Source: Methylobacterium isbiliense
Lineage (GTDB): Bacteria > Pseudomonadota > Alphaproteobacteria > Rhizobiales > Beijerinckiaceae
DNA length: 64,000 nucleotides
NCBI RefSeq assembly: GCF_022179325.1
Contig: NZ_BPQQ01000025.1
Span: 17,999-81,998, forward strand
Direction: 5' to 3'
The position numbers and the translations under genes are program-made. The notes beneath the pieces are model-generated. The model did not search any database and was not told the DNA's origin. It saw nothing but the letters and a program-made list of their open reading frames with translations. This document shows positions 37,556 to 46,937 of the stretch, one piece after another; position 1 is the first letter of the stretch, and each line of letters begins with the position of its first letter.

Positions 37556-37922
37556 GACGAATTCTCCTGAGACGCCAATCGTTGGCGGGATCAAGCACGA
37601 TCGGGCCTGAGCGGGACATGAACAGAACCGCGAACCTACGGCTATGGTTCCGGTGCGATGCACAACACGAACCCGCGCGCCTGGGGAGTCCGGGCGCGGG
37701 TGCCGCCCCCGCTGCCCACATCTTTCCTCACCCGGACGCGATCCGGACCCGCCTCGCGCCGCGCGATTGCGGCCGTCGCCGGGGCGTGCTATGGCGCCCG
37801 CCTCATCACGAACCGCCCGGCCGTGAGGGCTGCCGTGGCGGTTCGTCTCGCTCCACGCATCGATCGCTGGATCGTCGGGTCTGCAAGGGCCCGGTGGAGT
37901 TCGCCTCAGGCAGGAGAGCCAA
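37556..37922. promoter_or_regulatory. Divergent promoter region and rpmI leader
   Basis: These 367 bases separate the minus-strand GT4 gene from rpmI. The part near rpmI holds the stem-loop at 37808-37846. No infC gene lies before rpmI, unlike the infC-rpmI-rplT order of many bacteria. No protein-coding gene is recognised. Confidence 0.5.
37808..37846 (+). promoter_or_regulatory. Stem-loop in the 5' leader of rpmI-rplT
   Basis: ACGAACCGCC (37808-37817) pairs perfectly with GGCGGTTCGT (37837-37846) across a 19-base loop that can form an inner GGC/GCC stem. It lies 76 bases before the rpmI start, where L20 autoregulation acts in E. coli and Bacillus subtilis. A terminator is the other reading, although no plus-strand gene precedes it. 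Confidence 0.45.
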
Positions 37923-38123
37923 ATGCCCAAGCTCAAGACCAAGTCGGGCGCCAAGAAGCGCTTCAAGATCACCGGGACCGGGAAGGTCATGTACGCCCAG
38001 GCCGGCAAGCGCCACGGGATGATCAAGCGGACCACGAAGCAGATCCGCAACCTGCGCGGCACCACCACCCTGTTCGAGGGCGATGCCGCCAACGTCAAGA
38101 AGTACTTCCTGCCCAACGGCTGA
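37923..38123 (+). CDS. rpmI: 50S ribosomal protein L35
   Basis: This 66-residue basic protein is the large-subunit protein L35. It starts [21 protein letters not shown], has the KRHGMIKRT segment and ends in VKKYFLPN. It is standard in length and composition, with its ATG after GGAGAGCCAA. It precedes rplT by 51 bases in the usual order. Confidence 0.98.
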
Positions 38124-38174
38124 AGTCCTCCTCTCGCGATCAATCTGTTTCGTCAAGCATTCCAGGAGATCATC

Positions 38175-38552
38175 ATGGCTCGCGTCAAGCGCGGCGTGAC
38201 GAGTCACGCCAAGCACAAGAAGGTGTTCAAGGCCGCCAAGGGCTATTACGGCCGGCGCAAGAACACGATCCGCATCGCCAAGCAGGCGGTGGAGAAGGGC
38301 CTCCAGTACGCCTACCGCGACCGCAAGAACCGCAAGCGCAGCTTCCGCGCCCTGTGGATCCAGCGTCTCAACGCGGCGGTGCGCGAGCACGGCCTGACCT
38401 ATTCGCGCTTCATCGACGGGCTCTCCAAGGCGGGGATCGTGGTCGACCGCAAGGCGCTGTCGGAACTCGCCATCCACGAGCCGGCGGCCTTCGGGGCCGT
38501 GGTGGCACAGGCCAAGGCCGCGCTGCCCGCCGAGACCGCCCAGGCGGCGTGA
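38175..38552 (+). CDS. rplT: 50S ribosomal protein L20
   Basis: The 125-residue L20 protein binds 23S rRNA early in assembly and represses its own operon in well-studied species. It shows [20 protein letters not shown] at its N-terminus, [20 protein letters not shown] and [20 protein letters not shown]. Its ATG is preceded by AGGAGA. An intrinsic terminator follows at 38596. Confidence 0.98.
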   Translation: MARVKRGVTSHAKHKKVFKAAKGYYGRRKNTIRIAKQAVEKGLQYAYRDRKNRKRSFRALWIQRLNAAVREHGLTYSRFIDGLSKAGIVVDRKALSELAIHEPAAFGAVVAQAKAALPAETAQAA

Positions 38553-38595
38553 CGTCACGCGCATCGGGGGCGCCCGTCGCCCCCCGCGCCATCCG

Positions 38596-38627
38596 ACGGC
38601 CCGCCTCCGCGCGGGCCGTTCTCGTTT
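38596..38627 (+). terminator. Intrinsic terminator after rplT
   Basis: ACGGCCCGC (38596-38604) pairs with GCGGGCCGT (38611-38619) across a CTCCGC loop and is followed by TCTCGTTT, a T-rich stretch. This is the clearest intrinsic terminator in the window. It separates rpmI-rplT from pheS. Confidence 0.8.
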
Positions 38628-38690
38628 GCGCGGCTTGACCGGCCGGCCCCGGCGGGGCACGGCGTCCCCGCGCGATCCGGCAGGGACCCA

Positions 38691-39773
38691 ATGACCGATC
38701 TCCACAGCCTCGAATCCGACCTCCTCGCGAAGGTCGAGGCCGCCGCGGACGAAGCGGCGCTCGACGGCGTGCGGGTGGCCGCGCTCGGCAAGAAGGGCGC
38801 CGTTTCCGACCTCCTCAAGACGCTCGGCACGCTGTCGCCCGAGGAGCGCAAGGAGCGCGGACCCCTGATCAACGGGCTGCGCGACCGCGTGCAGGGCGCG
38901 ATCCTGGCCCGCCGCGAGAGCCTCGCCGAGGCCGCCCTGGCCGCCCGCCTCGCGGCCGAGCGCATCGACGTGACCCTGCCCGTGCGCGAGGGGCCCGAGA
39001 CCCGCGGGCGGGTGCATCCGATCACGCAGGTCATCGACGAGATCACGGCGATCTTCGGCGACATGGGCTTTTCGATCGCCGAGGGGCCGGACATCGAGAC
39101 GGACGAGCTCAACTTCACGGCGCTGAACTTCCCCGAGGGCCATCCCGCCCGCGAGATGCACGACACCTTCTTCCTCGCCCCCGACCGGGACGGGAAGCGC
39201 AAGCTCCTGCGCACCCACACCTCGCCCGTGCAGGTGCGCACCATGCGCACGCAGCAGCCCCCGATCCGGGTGATCTGCCCCGGGCGCACCTACCGGCACG
39301 ATTCCGACCAGACCCACACGCCGATGTTCCACCAAGTCGAGGGGCTGGTCATCGACCGCTCGGCCAACATCGCGCACCTGAAGTGGATCCTGGAGGAGTT
39401 CTGCAAGGCGTTCTTCGAGGTCGAGAGCGTCAAGATGCGCTTCCGCCCCTCGTTCTTCCCCTTCACGGAGCCCTCCGCGGAGGTCGACATCCAGTGCTCG
39501 CGCAAAGGGGGCGAGATCCGCTTCGGCGAGGGCGACGACTGGCTGGAGATCCTCGGCTGCGGGATGGTGCACCCCAACGTGCTGCGCCAGTGCGGCCTCG
39601 ACCCCGATCAGGTGCAGGGCTTCGCCTGGGGCATGGGCATCGACCGCATCGCCATGCTCAAGTACGGCATGCCGGACCTGCGCCCGTTCTTCGAGGCCGA
39701 CCTGCGCTGGCTCGACCATTACGGCTTCCGCCCGCTCGACATCCCGAGTCTGGTGGGCGGGCTGACCGGGTGA
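38691..39773 (+). CDS. pheS: Phenylalanyl-tRNA synthetase alpha subunit PheS
   Basis: The 360-residue subunit carries the class II catalytic core that charges tRNA-Phe. N-terminal coiled-coil residues precede motif 2 ([24 protein letters not shown]) and motif 3 ([20 protein letters not shown]). The alanine-containing pocket region [20 protein letters not shown] is intact. The pheT partner starts at 40584, not directly downstream as usual, because two small genes lie between them. Confidence 0.98.
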   Translation: MTDLHSLESDLLAKVEAAADEAALDGVRVAALGKKGAVSDLLKTLGTLSPEERKERGPLINGLRDRVQGAILARRESLAEAALAARLAAERIDVTLPVREGPETRGRVHPITQVIDEITAIFGDMGFSIAEGPDIETDELNFTALNFPEGHPAREMHDTFFLAPDRDGKRKLLRTHTSPVQVRTMRTQQPPIRVICPGRTYRHDSDQTHTPMFHQVEGLVIDRSANIAHLKWILEEFCKAFFEVESVKMRFRPSFFPFTEPSAEVDIQCSRKGGEIRFGEGDDWLEILGCGMVHPNVLRQCGLDPDQVQGFAWGMGIDRIAMLKYGMPDLRPFFEADLRWLDHYGFRPLDIPSLVGGLTG

Positions 39774-39795
39774 GGCCTGCTCCGGGACTACGCCG

Positions 39796-40083
39796 ATGAC
39801 GCTGCCCGAGATCGAGACGCTGGTGAACGAGGTGCTCAGGGACATCCTGGGCGCCACCGGCTTCGTGCACGCCGATGTGGAGCCCTACGTCGACCACGCA
39901 GGCGACAAGGCCCTGCGGGTCGTGGCGCATTTCGGGCCCGGGACAGCCCCTTCCGCCGAGCGCCCGACCGTGCGGGCGATGGGCGCCCTGCGGGGCGCCC
40001 TGCTCGATCGGGACGAGGAGCGCTTCCCCTATCTCGACTACGCGTTCCCGGATGACCGGGTCATCGCGGACGACGAGCCATGA
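39796..40083 (+). CDS. Unknown 95-residue protein between pheS and pheT
   Basis: The ATG at 39796 lies 22 bases after pheS. The acidic 95-residue product is alpha/beta, with EIETLVNEVLRDILGATGFVHADVEPYVD and a C-terminal RFPYLDYAFPDDRVIADDEP that contains many Asp. I recognise no family. Its stop overlaps the next gene start by four bases (ATGA), so it forms a coupled pair with the HEPN-domain gene, as many toxin-antitoxin modules do. The nucleotidyltransferase (MNT) fingerprint of HEPN partners was not found. Confidence 0.72.
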   Translation: MTLPEIETLVNEVLRDILGATGFVHADVEPYVDHAGDKALRVVAHFGPGTAPSAERPTVRAMGALRGALLDRDEERFPYLDYAFPDDRVIADDEP

Positions 40084-40565
40084 CGCGGCTCGGGAACCCG
40101 CTCGTCTACGATCTGCTGACCGTCGCGGAGGAATTGACGCGGGCGTCGGGCACCGGCAGCCAGCGCAAGGCCGCGCTCCGGCGGGCCGTCAGCACGGCCT
40201 ACTACGCGGTCTTCCACGCCCTCTGCTACGTCTGCGCCGATTCGCTCGTCGGCTGGTCGAAGAGCGAAGTTATGGTGCCGATCTACCGCTCGCTCGATCA
40301 CGGCTCGGCCAAGACCCGCCTCGCGAGTGCAGAAGCCAAGGCGCTGCTGGAGCCGCAGGGACTCGATGTCGGCGCGGCGTTCACCTTCCTCGAAGAGAAG
40401 CGGCATGAGGCGGATTACGCCGCTCCCTCTCTCACCGTGAGCAAAGCCTGGGCACGCGAATGCCTGGAAAGGGCTCAGCAGACCATCGCCATCATCGAGA
40501 CGCTCGACAGGACGCAGAGGATGAAACTGGCCGTTCTCCTCATCGCCAAGCCGCGTTCCCGCTGA
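40080..40565 (+). CDS. HEPN-domain protein (UPF0332-like)
   Basis: The 161-residue helical protein has the HEPN fingerprint, with RRAVSTAYYAVFHALCYVC at residues about 36-54 and FLEEKRHEADYA at about 102-113. HEPN proteins are often RNases or ribonucleotide-binding partners in toxin-antitoxin and defence systems. The strict Rx4-6H RNase motif is not evident, so catalytic activity is uncertain. It is coupled to the unknown gene upstream, and pheT starts 18 bases downstream. Confidence 0.72.
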   Translation: MTRLGNPLVYDLLTVAEELTRASGTGSQRKAALRRAVSTAYYAVFHALCYVCADSLVGWSKSEVMVPIYRSLDHGSAKTRLASAEAKALLEPQGLDVGAAFTFLEEKRHEADYAAPSLTVSKAWARECLERAQQTIAIIETLDRTQRMKLAVLLIAKPRSR

Positions 40566-40583
40566 GCCGACAAGGCAGATCCC

Positions 40584-43010
40584 ATGAAATTCACCCTCTC
40601 CTGGCTCAAGGACCACCTCGACACCGACGCCTCCCTCGGCACCATCGTCGAGACGTTGACCCGCATCGGGCTGGAGGTGGAGCGCGTCGAGGACAAGGCG
40701 GCAGATCTCGCGGCCTACCGGATCGCCGCCGTTCTCACCGCCGAGCAGCATCCGAACGCGGACCGGCTGCGCGTCTGCACGGTCGAGACCGGCGACGGCG
40801 CTCCGCCCGTGCAGGTGGTGTGCGGGGCGCCGAACGCGCGCGCCGGCATGAAGAGCGTCTTCGCGCCGCCCGGCACCTACGTGCCGGGCAAGGACATCAC
40901 CCTGTCGGTGGGCACCATCCGCGGCGTGGAGAGCCGCGGCATGCTGTGCTCGGGCGCGGAACTCGGCCTGTCGGACGACCACGACGGCATCCTCGACCTG
41001 CCGGCCGACGCGCCGGTGGGTGAAGCCTACGCGGCCTATGCGGGCCTCGACGACCCGGTGATCGAGATCAACCTCACGCCGAACCGACCCGACTGCACCA
41101 GCATCCACGGCATCGCCCGCGACCTCGCGGCGGCGGGCCTCGGCAGCCTCAAGCGCGAGCCGCTGCCGCCCGTGCGCGGGGAGGGCGCCTGCCCGGTCTC
41201 GGTCGACCTCGCCTTCGCGGCGGAGGACCGGCACCTCTGCCCGCTCTTCGGCCTGCGGCTGGTGCGCGGCGTGCGCAACGGGCCGTCGCCGGACTGGCTG
41301 CAGCGGCGCCTGCGGGCGATCGGGCTCAGGCCCATCAACGCGCTCGTCGACATCACCAACTACATCACCTTCGACCGCGGCCGGCCGCTGCACGTCTTCG
41401 ATGCGGCCAAGGTCACCGGCAACCTCACGGTGCGCCGCGCTCGGGTGGGCGAGGAGGTGGTGGCCCTCGACGGGCGCACCTACCGGCTCGACGAGGGCGT
41501 GGTGGTGATCGCCGACGCGGCGGGCGTCGAATCGATCGCCGGCATCATGGGCGGCGAGCATTCGGGCTGCGACGAGACCACCACCGACGTGCTGATTGAA
41601 TCGGCGCTGTGGGACCCGCGCACCATCGCCCAGACCGGGCGGCGGCTCGGCATCATCACGGATGCCCGCTACCGCTTCGAGCGCGGCGTCGACCCGGCCT
41701 TCACGCTGCCGGGCCTCGACCTCGCGACCCGGATGGTGACGGAACTCTGCGGCGGCATCCCGACCCAGGCGAGCGTCGCGGGCGAGATGCCCGACACCGA
41801 CCGCGTCATCGACTTCCCCTGGACGGAGGTGCGCCGCCTCTCGGGGCTCGACCTGCCGCGGCCCGAGATGAAGGTGACGCTGGAGAGCCTCGGCTTCCAC
41901 GTCGCCGGCAGCGGCGACCGGGTCAAGGTGCTGCCCCCCTCGTGGCGGCCGGACGTCGAGGGCAAGGCCGATCTCGTGGAGGAGATCGTGCGCATCGCCG
42001 GCCTCGACCGCATCGACCCGAAGCCCCTGCCGCGGATCGAGGCGACGGTGATCCGCCCCGTGCTCACCGTGCTCCAGCGGCGCACCCGGCTCGCCAAGCG
42101 CGAGCTCGCGGCGCGCGGCCTCGTCGAGGCGGTGACGTGGTCGTTCATCGCCAAGGACGAGGCCCGGGCCTTCGGCGGCGGACGGCCCGACCTCGCGCTC
42201 GCCAACCCGATCGCCGCGGACCTCTCGGACATGCGTCCGAGCCTGCTGCCGGGCCTGCTGCGCGCCGCCCAGCGGAACGCCGACCGCGGCTACGGCGACG
42301 TGGCGCTGTTCGAGGTCGGCCAGTGCTTCGCCTCCGACCAGCCGGAGGGGCAGAGCATGCGCGCCGCCGCCATCCGCCGCGGCACCGCCCGCTTCGCCGG
42401 CGCCGGGCGCCACTGGGACGGGGCGGCGCAGGCGGTGGACGCCTTCGAGGCCAAGGCCGACGCGCTCGCGCTCCTCACCGCCCTCGGCGTGCCGACCGGC
42501 GGGCTGCAGGTGGTGGCGGGCGGACCGGACTACTTCCATCCCGGCCGCTCGGGCACGCTGCAATTCGGGCCGAAGAACCCGATCGGGCATTTCGGCGAGG
42601 TGCACCCGCGCGTGCTCAAGACCCTCGACGTGAAGGGGCCGGTGGTCGCCTTCGAGATTGTGCTCGACGCCCTGCCGCTGCCCAAGCACCGGCCGACGAA
42701 GGTGAAGCCGCCGGCCAAGCTGTCCGAGTTCCAGCCGGTGAGCCGCGACTTCGCCTTCGTGGTCGGGCGCGACGTGGCGGCGGGCGACATCCTGAAGGCC
42801 GCGCAGGCCGCCGAGCGCACGCTGATCGCGGGCGTGGAGGTGTTCGATGTCTACGAGGGCGCGGGGATCGGGTCGGACCAGAAGTCCGTCGCGGTCGCGG
42901 TGCGGCTGCAGCCGGTCGACCGGACCCTCACGGATGCCGAGATCGAGGCGGTGAGCGCCCGGATCGTCGCCGAGGTGTCTCGCAAGACCGGCGCGACGCT
43001 GCGCGGCTGA
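40584..43010 (+). CDS. pheT: Phenylalanyl-tRNA synthetase beta subunit PheT
   Basis: The 808-residue subunit has the N-terminal EMAP-like tRNA-binding domain (residues about 39-150, with [19 protein letters not shown]), the B3/B4 editing domain (about 210-380), the B5 helix-turn domain, the core synthetase-like domain and a C-terminal FDX-ACB domain ([16 protein letters not shown] onward). The ATG at 40584 fits the family N-terminus [18 protein letters not shown]. It forms the alpha2beta2 enzyme with PheS. Confidence 0.98.
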   Translation: MKFTLSWLKDHLDTDASLGTIVETLTRIGLEVERVEDKAADLAAYRIAAVLTAEQHPNADRLRVCTVETGDGAPPVQVVCGAPNARAGMKSVFAPPGTYVPGKDITLSVGTIRGVESRGMLCSGAELGLSDDHDGILDLPADAPVGEAYAAYAGLDDPVIEINLTPNRPDCTSIHGIARDLAAAGLGSLKREPLPPVRGEGACPVSVDLAFAAEDRHLCPLFGLRLVRGVRNGPSPDWLQRRLRAIGLRPINALVDITNYITFDRGRPLHVFDAAKVTGNLTVRRARVGEEVVALDGRTYRLDEGVVVIADAAGVESIAGIMGGEHSGCDETTTDVLIESALWDPRTIAQTGRRLGIITDARYRFERGVDPAFTLPGLDLATRMVTELCGGIPTQASVAGEMPDTDRVIDFPWTEVRRLSGLDLPRPEMKVTLESLGFHVAGSGDRVKVLPPSWRPDVEGKADLVEEIVRIAGLDRIDPKPLPRIEATVIRPVLTVLQRRTRLAKRELAARGLVEAVTWSFIAKDEARAFGGGRPDLALANPIAADLSDMRPSLLPGLLRAAQRNADRGYGDVALFEVGQCFASDQPEGQSMRAAAIRRGTARFAGAGRHWDGAAQAVDAFEAKADALALLTALGVPTGGLQVVAGGPDYFHPGRSGTLQFGPKNPIGHFGEVHPRVLKTLDVKGPVVAFEIVLDALPLPKHRPTKVKPPAKLSEFQPVSRDFAFVVGRDVAAGDILKAAQAAERTLIAGVEVFDVYEGAGIGSDQKSVAVAVRLQPVDRTLTDAEIEAVSARIVAEVSRKTGATLRG

Positions 43011-43034
43011 GTGGACGCAGGGCAGGGGGTGACG

Positions 43035-43931
43035 ATGACGGAGGCGGATCTCGTCGAGGAGCTCGCGAACGCCACCTACCTGCCGCAGGCCGCGCTCGAC
43101 CGGGCGGTGGCGGCCCCGGAGGGAATCGCCGAACCGGTGGTCGCGCTGCTTGAGCGGGCCGCCGCGGGCGAGGGCCTGACGGTCCCCGAGACGAACCTCG
43201 TGTTCTGGGGCGTCCACGCGCTCGCCGCCGCCCGGCACGTAAGAGCCTGCGCGGCCTACCTGCGGTTGATCCGCCGCCCGGATGAGGCCGTCGCGGCCAT
43301 CCTCGGCGAGGACTATGTCGAGACCCTGCCGCGCGTGGTCGCGAGCCTGTTCGACGGCGATGCCGAGGCCCTGTTCGCCCTCGTGCGCGACCCGCAGGCG
43401 GAGGGGCTCACCCGGATGTCGGTGTTCGGCACCATCGCCTTCCTGACCGCGGAAGGCCGGATCGATCCGGCCGCGACCCATGACCTTCTTGCGCGGTTCG
43501 ACGCGGAGGGGCAGGCCCCGGACGGTGATCCCGCCTGGCAGGGCTGGGAGGACGCGATCGGCCTCCTCGGCTTAGCGGATCTGGCCGAGCGGGCGCGGGA
43601 TTCGCGCCGCAGGAGGCGGACCCCCGACGAGTTCAGCTACCCGTCCGATTTCGACAAGCTGCTGCGCAACGCTTCCGATGCGCGGGCTCGGCGCAAGCAG
43701 TTCGACACGATGCGCCTCGGCTATCTCGGCGATCTCGCCGAGGAGCTGGCGTTCACCGCCGAGCCCGACCCGGACGCGCCGCCGGCCGAGTACATCCCGC
43801 CTCCCGCCCACAACCCCTATCGGGATGTCGGGCGCAACGATCCCTGCCCGTGCGGCAGCGGCCGGAAGTTCAAGAAGTGCTGCTACGACAAAGTCATGGC
43901 GAGGAACGCGGCGCCGACCGGCGAGAGCTGA
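43035..43931 (+). CDS. DUF1186-like protein with C-terminal SEC-C zinc motif
   Basis: The 298-residue protein is mostly helical repeats ([42 protein letters not shown]), in keeping with DUF1186. It ends with a SEC-C metal-binding motif, [22 protein letters not shown] motifs, as in SecA, bind zinc. The ATG at 43035 follows AGGGGGT; a GTG at 43011 is possible. It follows pheT by a short spacer and may be co-transcribed. Its role is unknown. Confidence 0.85.
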   Translation: MTEADLVEELANATYLPQAALDRAVAAPEGIAEPVVALLERAAAGEGLTVPETNLVFWGVHALAAARHVRACAAYLRLIRRPDEAVAAILGEDYVETLPRVVASLFDGDAEALFALVRDPQAEGLTRMSVFGTIAFLTAEGRIDPAATHDLLARFDAEGQAPDGDPAWQGWEDAIGLLGLADLAERARDSRRRRRTPDEFSYPSDFDKLLRNASDARARRKQFDTMRLGYLGDLAEELAFTAEPDPDAPPAEYIPPPAHNPYRDVGRNDPCPCGSGRKFKKCCYDKVMARNAAPTGES

Positions 43932-44019
43932 AGCCTGGCCCATCGTCGCCGCTGCGCGCAACAGCTTGTCGAGCAGCAGCCGGTCCGATCGGACGCCTGC
44001 TGCTCCAGGCTGTCGCCCG

Positions 44020-45225
44020 TCAGGGCTTGGCCACGAGCGGGCAGCCTCCCTGGCTCATCGGCTTGAAGGCCTGATCGCCCGGGATGGTCGCGAGCTTGGT
44101 GTAGAGATCCCACGGCCCCTTCGACTCGCCCGGCTTCTTGACCTCGAACAGGTACATGTCGTGGATCTTGCGGCCGTCGGCCCGGATCGTGCCCTTGCCG
44201 AACAGCGGATCGTCGGTCGGATTGGCCTTCATCCACTCCATCACCACCTTCGCGTCCTTCGACTTCGTCGCCGCGACCGCCTTCAGGTAGTGCATCAGCC
44301 CCGCATACACGCCGGCTTGGTTCATGGTCGGCATGTTGCCGTTCGCCCGCTTGGCGAAGCGCTCCGAGAAGGCCCGGGTGCCGTCGGTCAGGTCCCAGTA
44401 GAACGCCTCGGTGAGCACCAGACCTTGCGCCGTCTCAAGGCCGAGTGCCTTCGCGTCGAGCACGTAGAACAGCAGCGCGGCGAGCTTCTGCCCGCTCTGC
44501 GTGATGCCGAATTCGTGGGCCTGCTTGACGGCATTGATCGTATCGCCGCCCGCGTTGGCGAGCCCGATCACCTTGGAGCCTGAACTCTGCGCCTGGAGCA
44601 GGAAGGACGAGAAGTCGTTGGCGGGGAACGGCACCTTGGCGGAGCCGACGACCTTTCCGCCGCTTCGCGTGACGACGGCGGCGGTCTCGGCCTGCAGCGA
44701 CTGGCCGAAGGCATAATCCGCCGTCAGGAAGAACCACGTGTCACCGCCACGCTTGACCATGGCGCTGCCGGTGCCGTTGGCGAGCGCGTAAGTGTCGTAG
44801 GTCCAGTGGATGGTATTGGGAGAACATTGCGGTCCGGTCAGATCGGTGCTGCCGGCGCCCGAATCGATGAAGATCTTGTTCTTCTCGCGCGTGATCTGGC
44901 TGACCGCGAGCGCGACCGACGATGTCGGCACGTCCAGGATCGCGTCGACGCCCTCCCTATCGTACCATTGCCGCGCGATCCCGGCGCCGATATCCGGCTT
45001 GTTCTGGTGGTCGGCGCTCACGATCTCGACGGTGACGTCCTTGCTGATCGCGGCGAAGTCCTCGGCGGCCAGCTGCGCCGCGACGACGGAGCCTTTCCCG
45101 CCGATGTCCGAGTAAACCCCCGACATATCGTTCAGGACGCCGACCTTGACGCTCGTCTGTGCCGAGACGGGCAGCGCCGACAACGCGAGACATCCGGCGG
45201 ATAGCAGCAGCTGCTTCAGACTCAT
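44020..45225 (-). CDS. ABC transporter solute-binding protein (branched-chain amino acid type)
   Basis: The 401-residue periplasmic protein begins with a signal peptide (MSLKQLLLSAGCLALSALPVSAQ) and has the type 1 binding-protein fold of the LivJ family: VKVGVLNDMSGVYSDIGGKGSVVAAQLAAEDF, then WFFLTADYAFGQSLQAE and GLVLTEAFYWDLTDGTRAF. These bind leucine, amides, aromatic acids or related small solutes. No permease or ATPase genes adjoin, so it is an orphan, and its substrate cannot be read. The start codon is ATG at 45225. Confidence 0.9.
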   Translation of the reverse strand: MSLKQLLLSAGCLALSALPVSAQTSVKVGVLNDMSGVYSDIGGKGSVVAAQLAAEDFAAISKDVTVEIVSADHQNKPDIGAGIARQWYDREGVDAILDVPTSSVALAVSQITREKNKIFIDSGAGSTDLTGPQCSPNTIHWTYDTYALANGTGSAMVKRGGDTWFFLTADYAFGQSLQAETAAVVTRSGGKVVGSAKVPFPANDFSSFLLQAQSSGSKVIGLANAGGDTINAVKQAHEFGITQSGQKLAALLFYVLDAKALGLETAQGLVLTEAFYWDLTDGTRAFSERFAKRANGNMPTMNQAGVYAGLMHYLKAVAATKSKDAKVVMEWMKANPTDDPLFGKGTIRADGRKIHDMYLFEVKKPGESKGPWDLYTKLATIPGDQAFKPMSQGGCPLVAKP

Positions 45226-45376
45226 CTAAATCGCCTCCCGTTCAACGTTGTTCTCGGTGCAGAAGGTGGGACGCGGCGGGGATCGTCAAGCGCGATGATC
45301 GTCCGCCGCCCGAGATCACGGTGATACCCGGGTCTGGTCCTTCACTCGCCCCGACATGCGGCGCGCGGCGAGCGCG

Positions 45377-45697
45377 TCACGGGTCTCCCTCGCGAGGCAC
45401 GCAGACGATCGTCTCGGCCGCCAGCAGCGTCTCGCGGAGTTCCCCCGCGATATCCGCGAACGCGGTCTCGGCCGCAGCCCTGTCGGGAAGCGTCTCCTGA
45501 ATCTCCCGCAGATCGGCCATGACGTCGCGCATCACCGCGCGATTGAGGCAGGCAAAGCGCCCCGGCGCCGCACGCTCGAAGGCGAGCGCCAGGGTCTGAT
45601 AGGCGCGTTCCAGCAGGCAATAGGCGATCTCTGCCCGCATCACCCGCTCTTCGGGGCCACACTCGCGGTGGGGCTGGAGGCGTTGCTCGCATGTCAT
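45377..45697 (-). CDS. Unknown helical protein
   Basis: The predicted 106-residue product (ATG at 45697) has amphipathic helices in its body (EIAYCLLERAYQTLALAFERA, LREIQETLPDRAAAETAFADIAGELRETL) with a balanced composition unlike a random frame. There is no signal peptide or known motif. It is divergent from the HxlR regulator, with 162 bases between. No function is proposed. Confidence 0.5.
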   Translation of the reverse strand: MTCEQRLQPHRECGPEERVMRAEIAYCLLERAYQTLALAFERAAPGRFACLNRAVMRDVMADLREIQETLPDRAAAETAFADIAGELRETLLAAETIVCVPREGDP

Positions 45698-45817
45698 GGA
45701 CCAAGACGTAGGGATCGCATCGCCGGTGCACCACCCCGGCCGCAGAACTGAAGAGCCACCGTCCACCGGGTGATCGACGCCCCCGAGATCGGTCACGCCC
45801 CGGACGCGCCGCGACCT

Positions 45818-45843
45818 TAGTGACTTGCATGATGATAGTGACT
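45818..45843. promoter_or_regulatory. Direct repeats upstream of the HxlR gene
   Basis: TAGTGACT occurs at 45818-45825 and again at 45836-45843, 18 bases apart and within 45 bases of the regulator start. Such tandem octamers near an HxlR gene are a reasonable autoregulatory operator. The intervening CATGATGA is AT-rich relative to the flanks. Confidence 0.5.
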
Positions 45844-45859
45844 GCCTTATCGGTCCGGC

Positions 45860-46345
45860 ATGCAGCGGACATCCTTCGGCCAGATGCCTTGCCCCGTCGC
45901 CCGCTCGCTGGAGAGGGTCGGGGAATGGTGGAGCATCCTGATCCTGCGGGACGCCTTCTACGGCTTGACCCGCTTCGATCAGTTCCAGTCGAGCCTCGGC
46001 ATCGCCCCCAACATGCTGACACGGCGCCTCAAGGCTCTGGTCGAAGCCGGGCTGCTTGAGCGACGGCTCTACCAGGCGCGTCCGCCGCGCCACGACTACG
46101 TGCTCACCGCGATGGGCCGCGACTTCCGCCCGGTGCTGTGGACCCTGGCGGCCTGGGGCAACAGGCATCTTGCACCAGAAGGCCAGAGCATCGTCCTGAC
46201 CGATCCGACCACCGGCGCAGCCATCGACCCCGTCGTCGTCGATGCCAGGACGGGCCGCCCGCTCTCCGAGGGGGTGCGCGTGGTCGCGGGACCGGCCGCG
46301 GACGAACGCATGCGCGACCGCCTCGCGCCCCGGGCCGCGATGTAG
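45860..46345 (+). CDS. HxlR-family transcriptional regulator
   Basis: The 161-residue protein has the HxlR/MarR-like winged helix: MPCPVARSLERVGEWWSILILRDAFYGLTRFDQFQ, then SLGIAPNMLTRRLKALVEAGLLERRLYQARPPRHDYVLTAMG. The region after residue 110 lacks known ligand motifs. Downstream is a thioesterase gene 79 bases away, a likely target. The direct repeats upstream of it support autoregulation. An effector is not deducible from the sequence. Confidence 0.88.
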   Translation: MQRTSFGQMPCPVARSLERVGEWWSILILRDAFYGLTRFDQFQSSLGIAPNMLTRRLKALVEAGLLERRLYQARPPRHDYVLTAMGRDFRPVLWTLAAWGNRHLAPEGQSIVLTDPTTGAAIDPVVVDARTGRPLSEGVRVVAGPAADERMRDRLAPRAAM

Positions 46346-46424
46346 CCGCAGAGGATGCAGTCCCGCGCGGTGCCGCCAGCATCCCCTCGCATGACCGGGC
46401 ACGATCGAGAAGGAGACGCAGTCC

Positions 46425-46886
46425 ATGAACATCATCGAACAGGTCGCCCCCGGCCTCTCCGGCCTGGAGACGCTGCAGGCGCTGATCCGGGCCGGCGGTC
46501 GGCCGCCGATCGGCGACACCCTGGACTTCACCCTGGTCGAGGTCGGGGACGGCTGGGCGACCTTCGCGGGGGTTCCCTCGGTGAGTGCCTACAATCCGAT
46601 GGGAGCCGTGCATGGCGGCTACGCGGCGGCGCTACTGGATTCGGCGTGCGGCTGCGCCGTCCACTCCAAGCTCAACGCCGACCAAGCCTACACGACGCTG
46701 GAACTGAAGGTCTCCTATCTCAGGTCCGTGACGGCCGACACGGGCGCGCTGCGGGCGGAAGGGCGCGCCATCTCGGTCGGCCGCCGCGCGGCCTTCGCGG
46801 AAGCGACGCTGAAGGATGCCGGGCAGCGCATCGTTGCGACGGCGAGTTCGACGCTGCTGGTGATGGACCGGCCAAGGGCGAGGTGA
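46425..46886 (+). CDS. PaaI-family hotdog thioesterase
   Basis: The 153-residue protein has the hotdog thioesterase pattern: MGAVHGGYAAALLDSACGCAV (HGG motif about residue 65), followed by YTTLELKVSYLRSVTADTG. PaaI-like enzymes hydrolyse aromatic or medium-chain acyl-CoA esters. It is adjacent to and likely regulated by the HxlR gene. The exact acyl group is unknown. Confidence 0.86.
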   Translation: MNIIEQVAPGLSGLETLQALIRAGGRPPIGDTLDFTLVEVGDGWATFAGVPSVSAYNPMGAVHGGYAAALLDSACGCAVHSKLNADQAYTTLELKVSYLRSVTADTGALRAEGRAISVGRRAAFAEATLKDAGQRIVATASSTLLVMDRPRAR

Positions 46887-46937
46887 CGAAGCCGACCGTG
46901 CCCGGCGCGGTATCTGGCCTTCAGCGGCGGGCGAGCC

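Noticed and set aside
40038-43481. Very long open frame on the minus strand opposite pheT
   Set aside because: It is antisense to the clear pheT, HEPN and SEC-C coding genes and has low-complexity Arg/Gly/Asp-rich sequence typical of GC-rich shadow frames.
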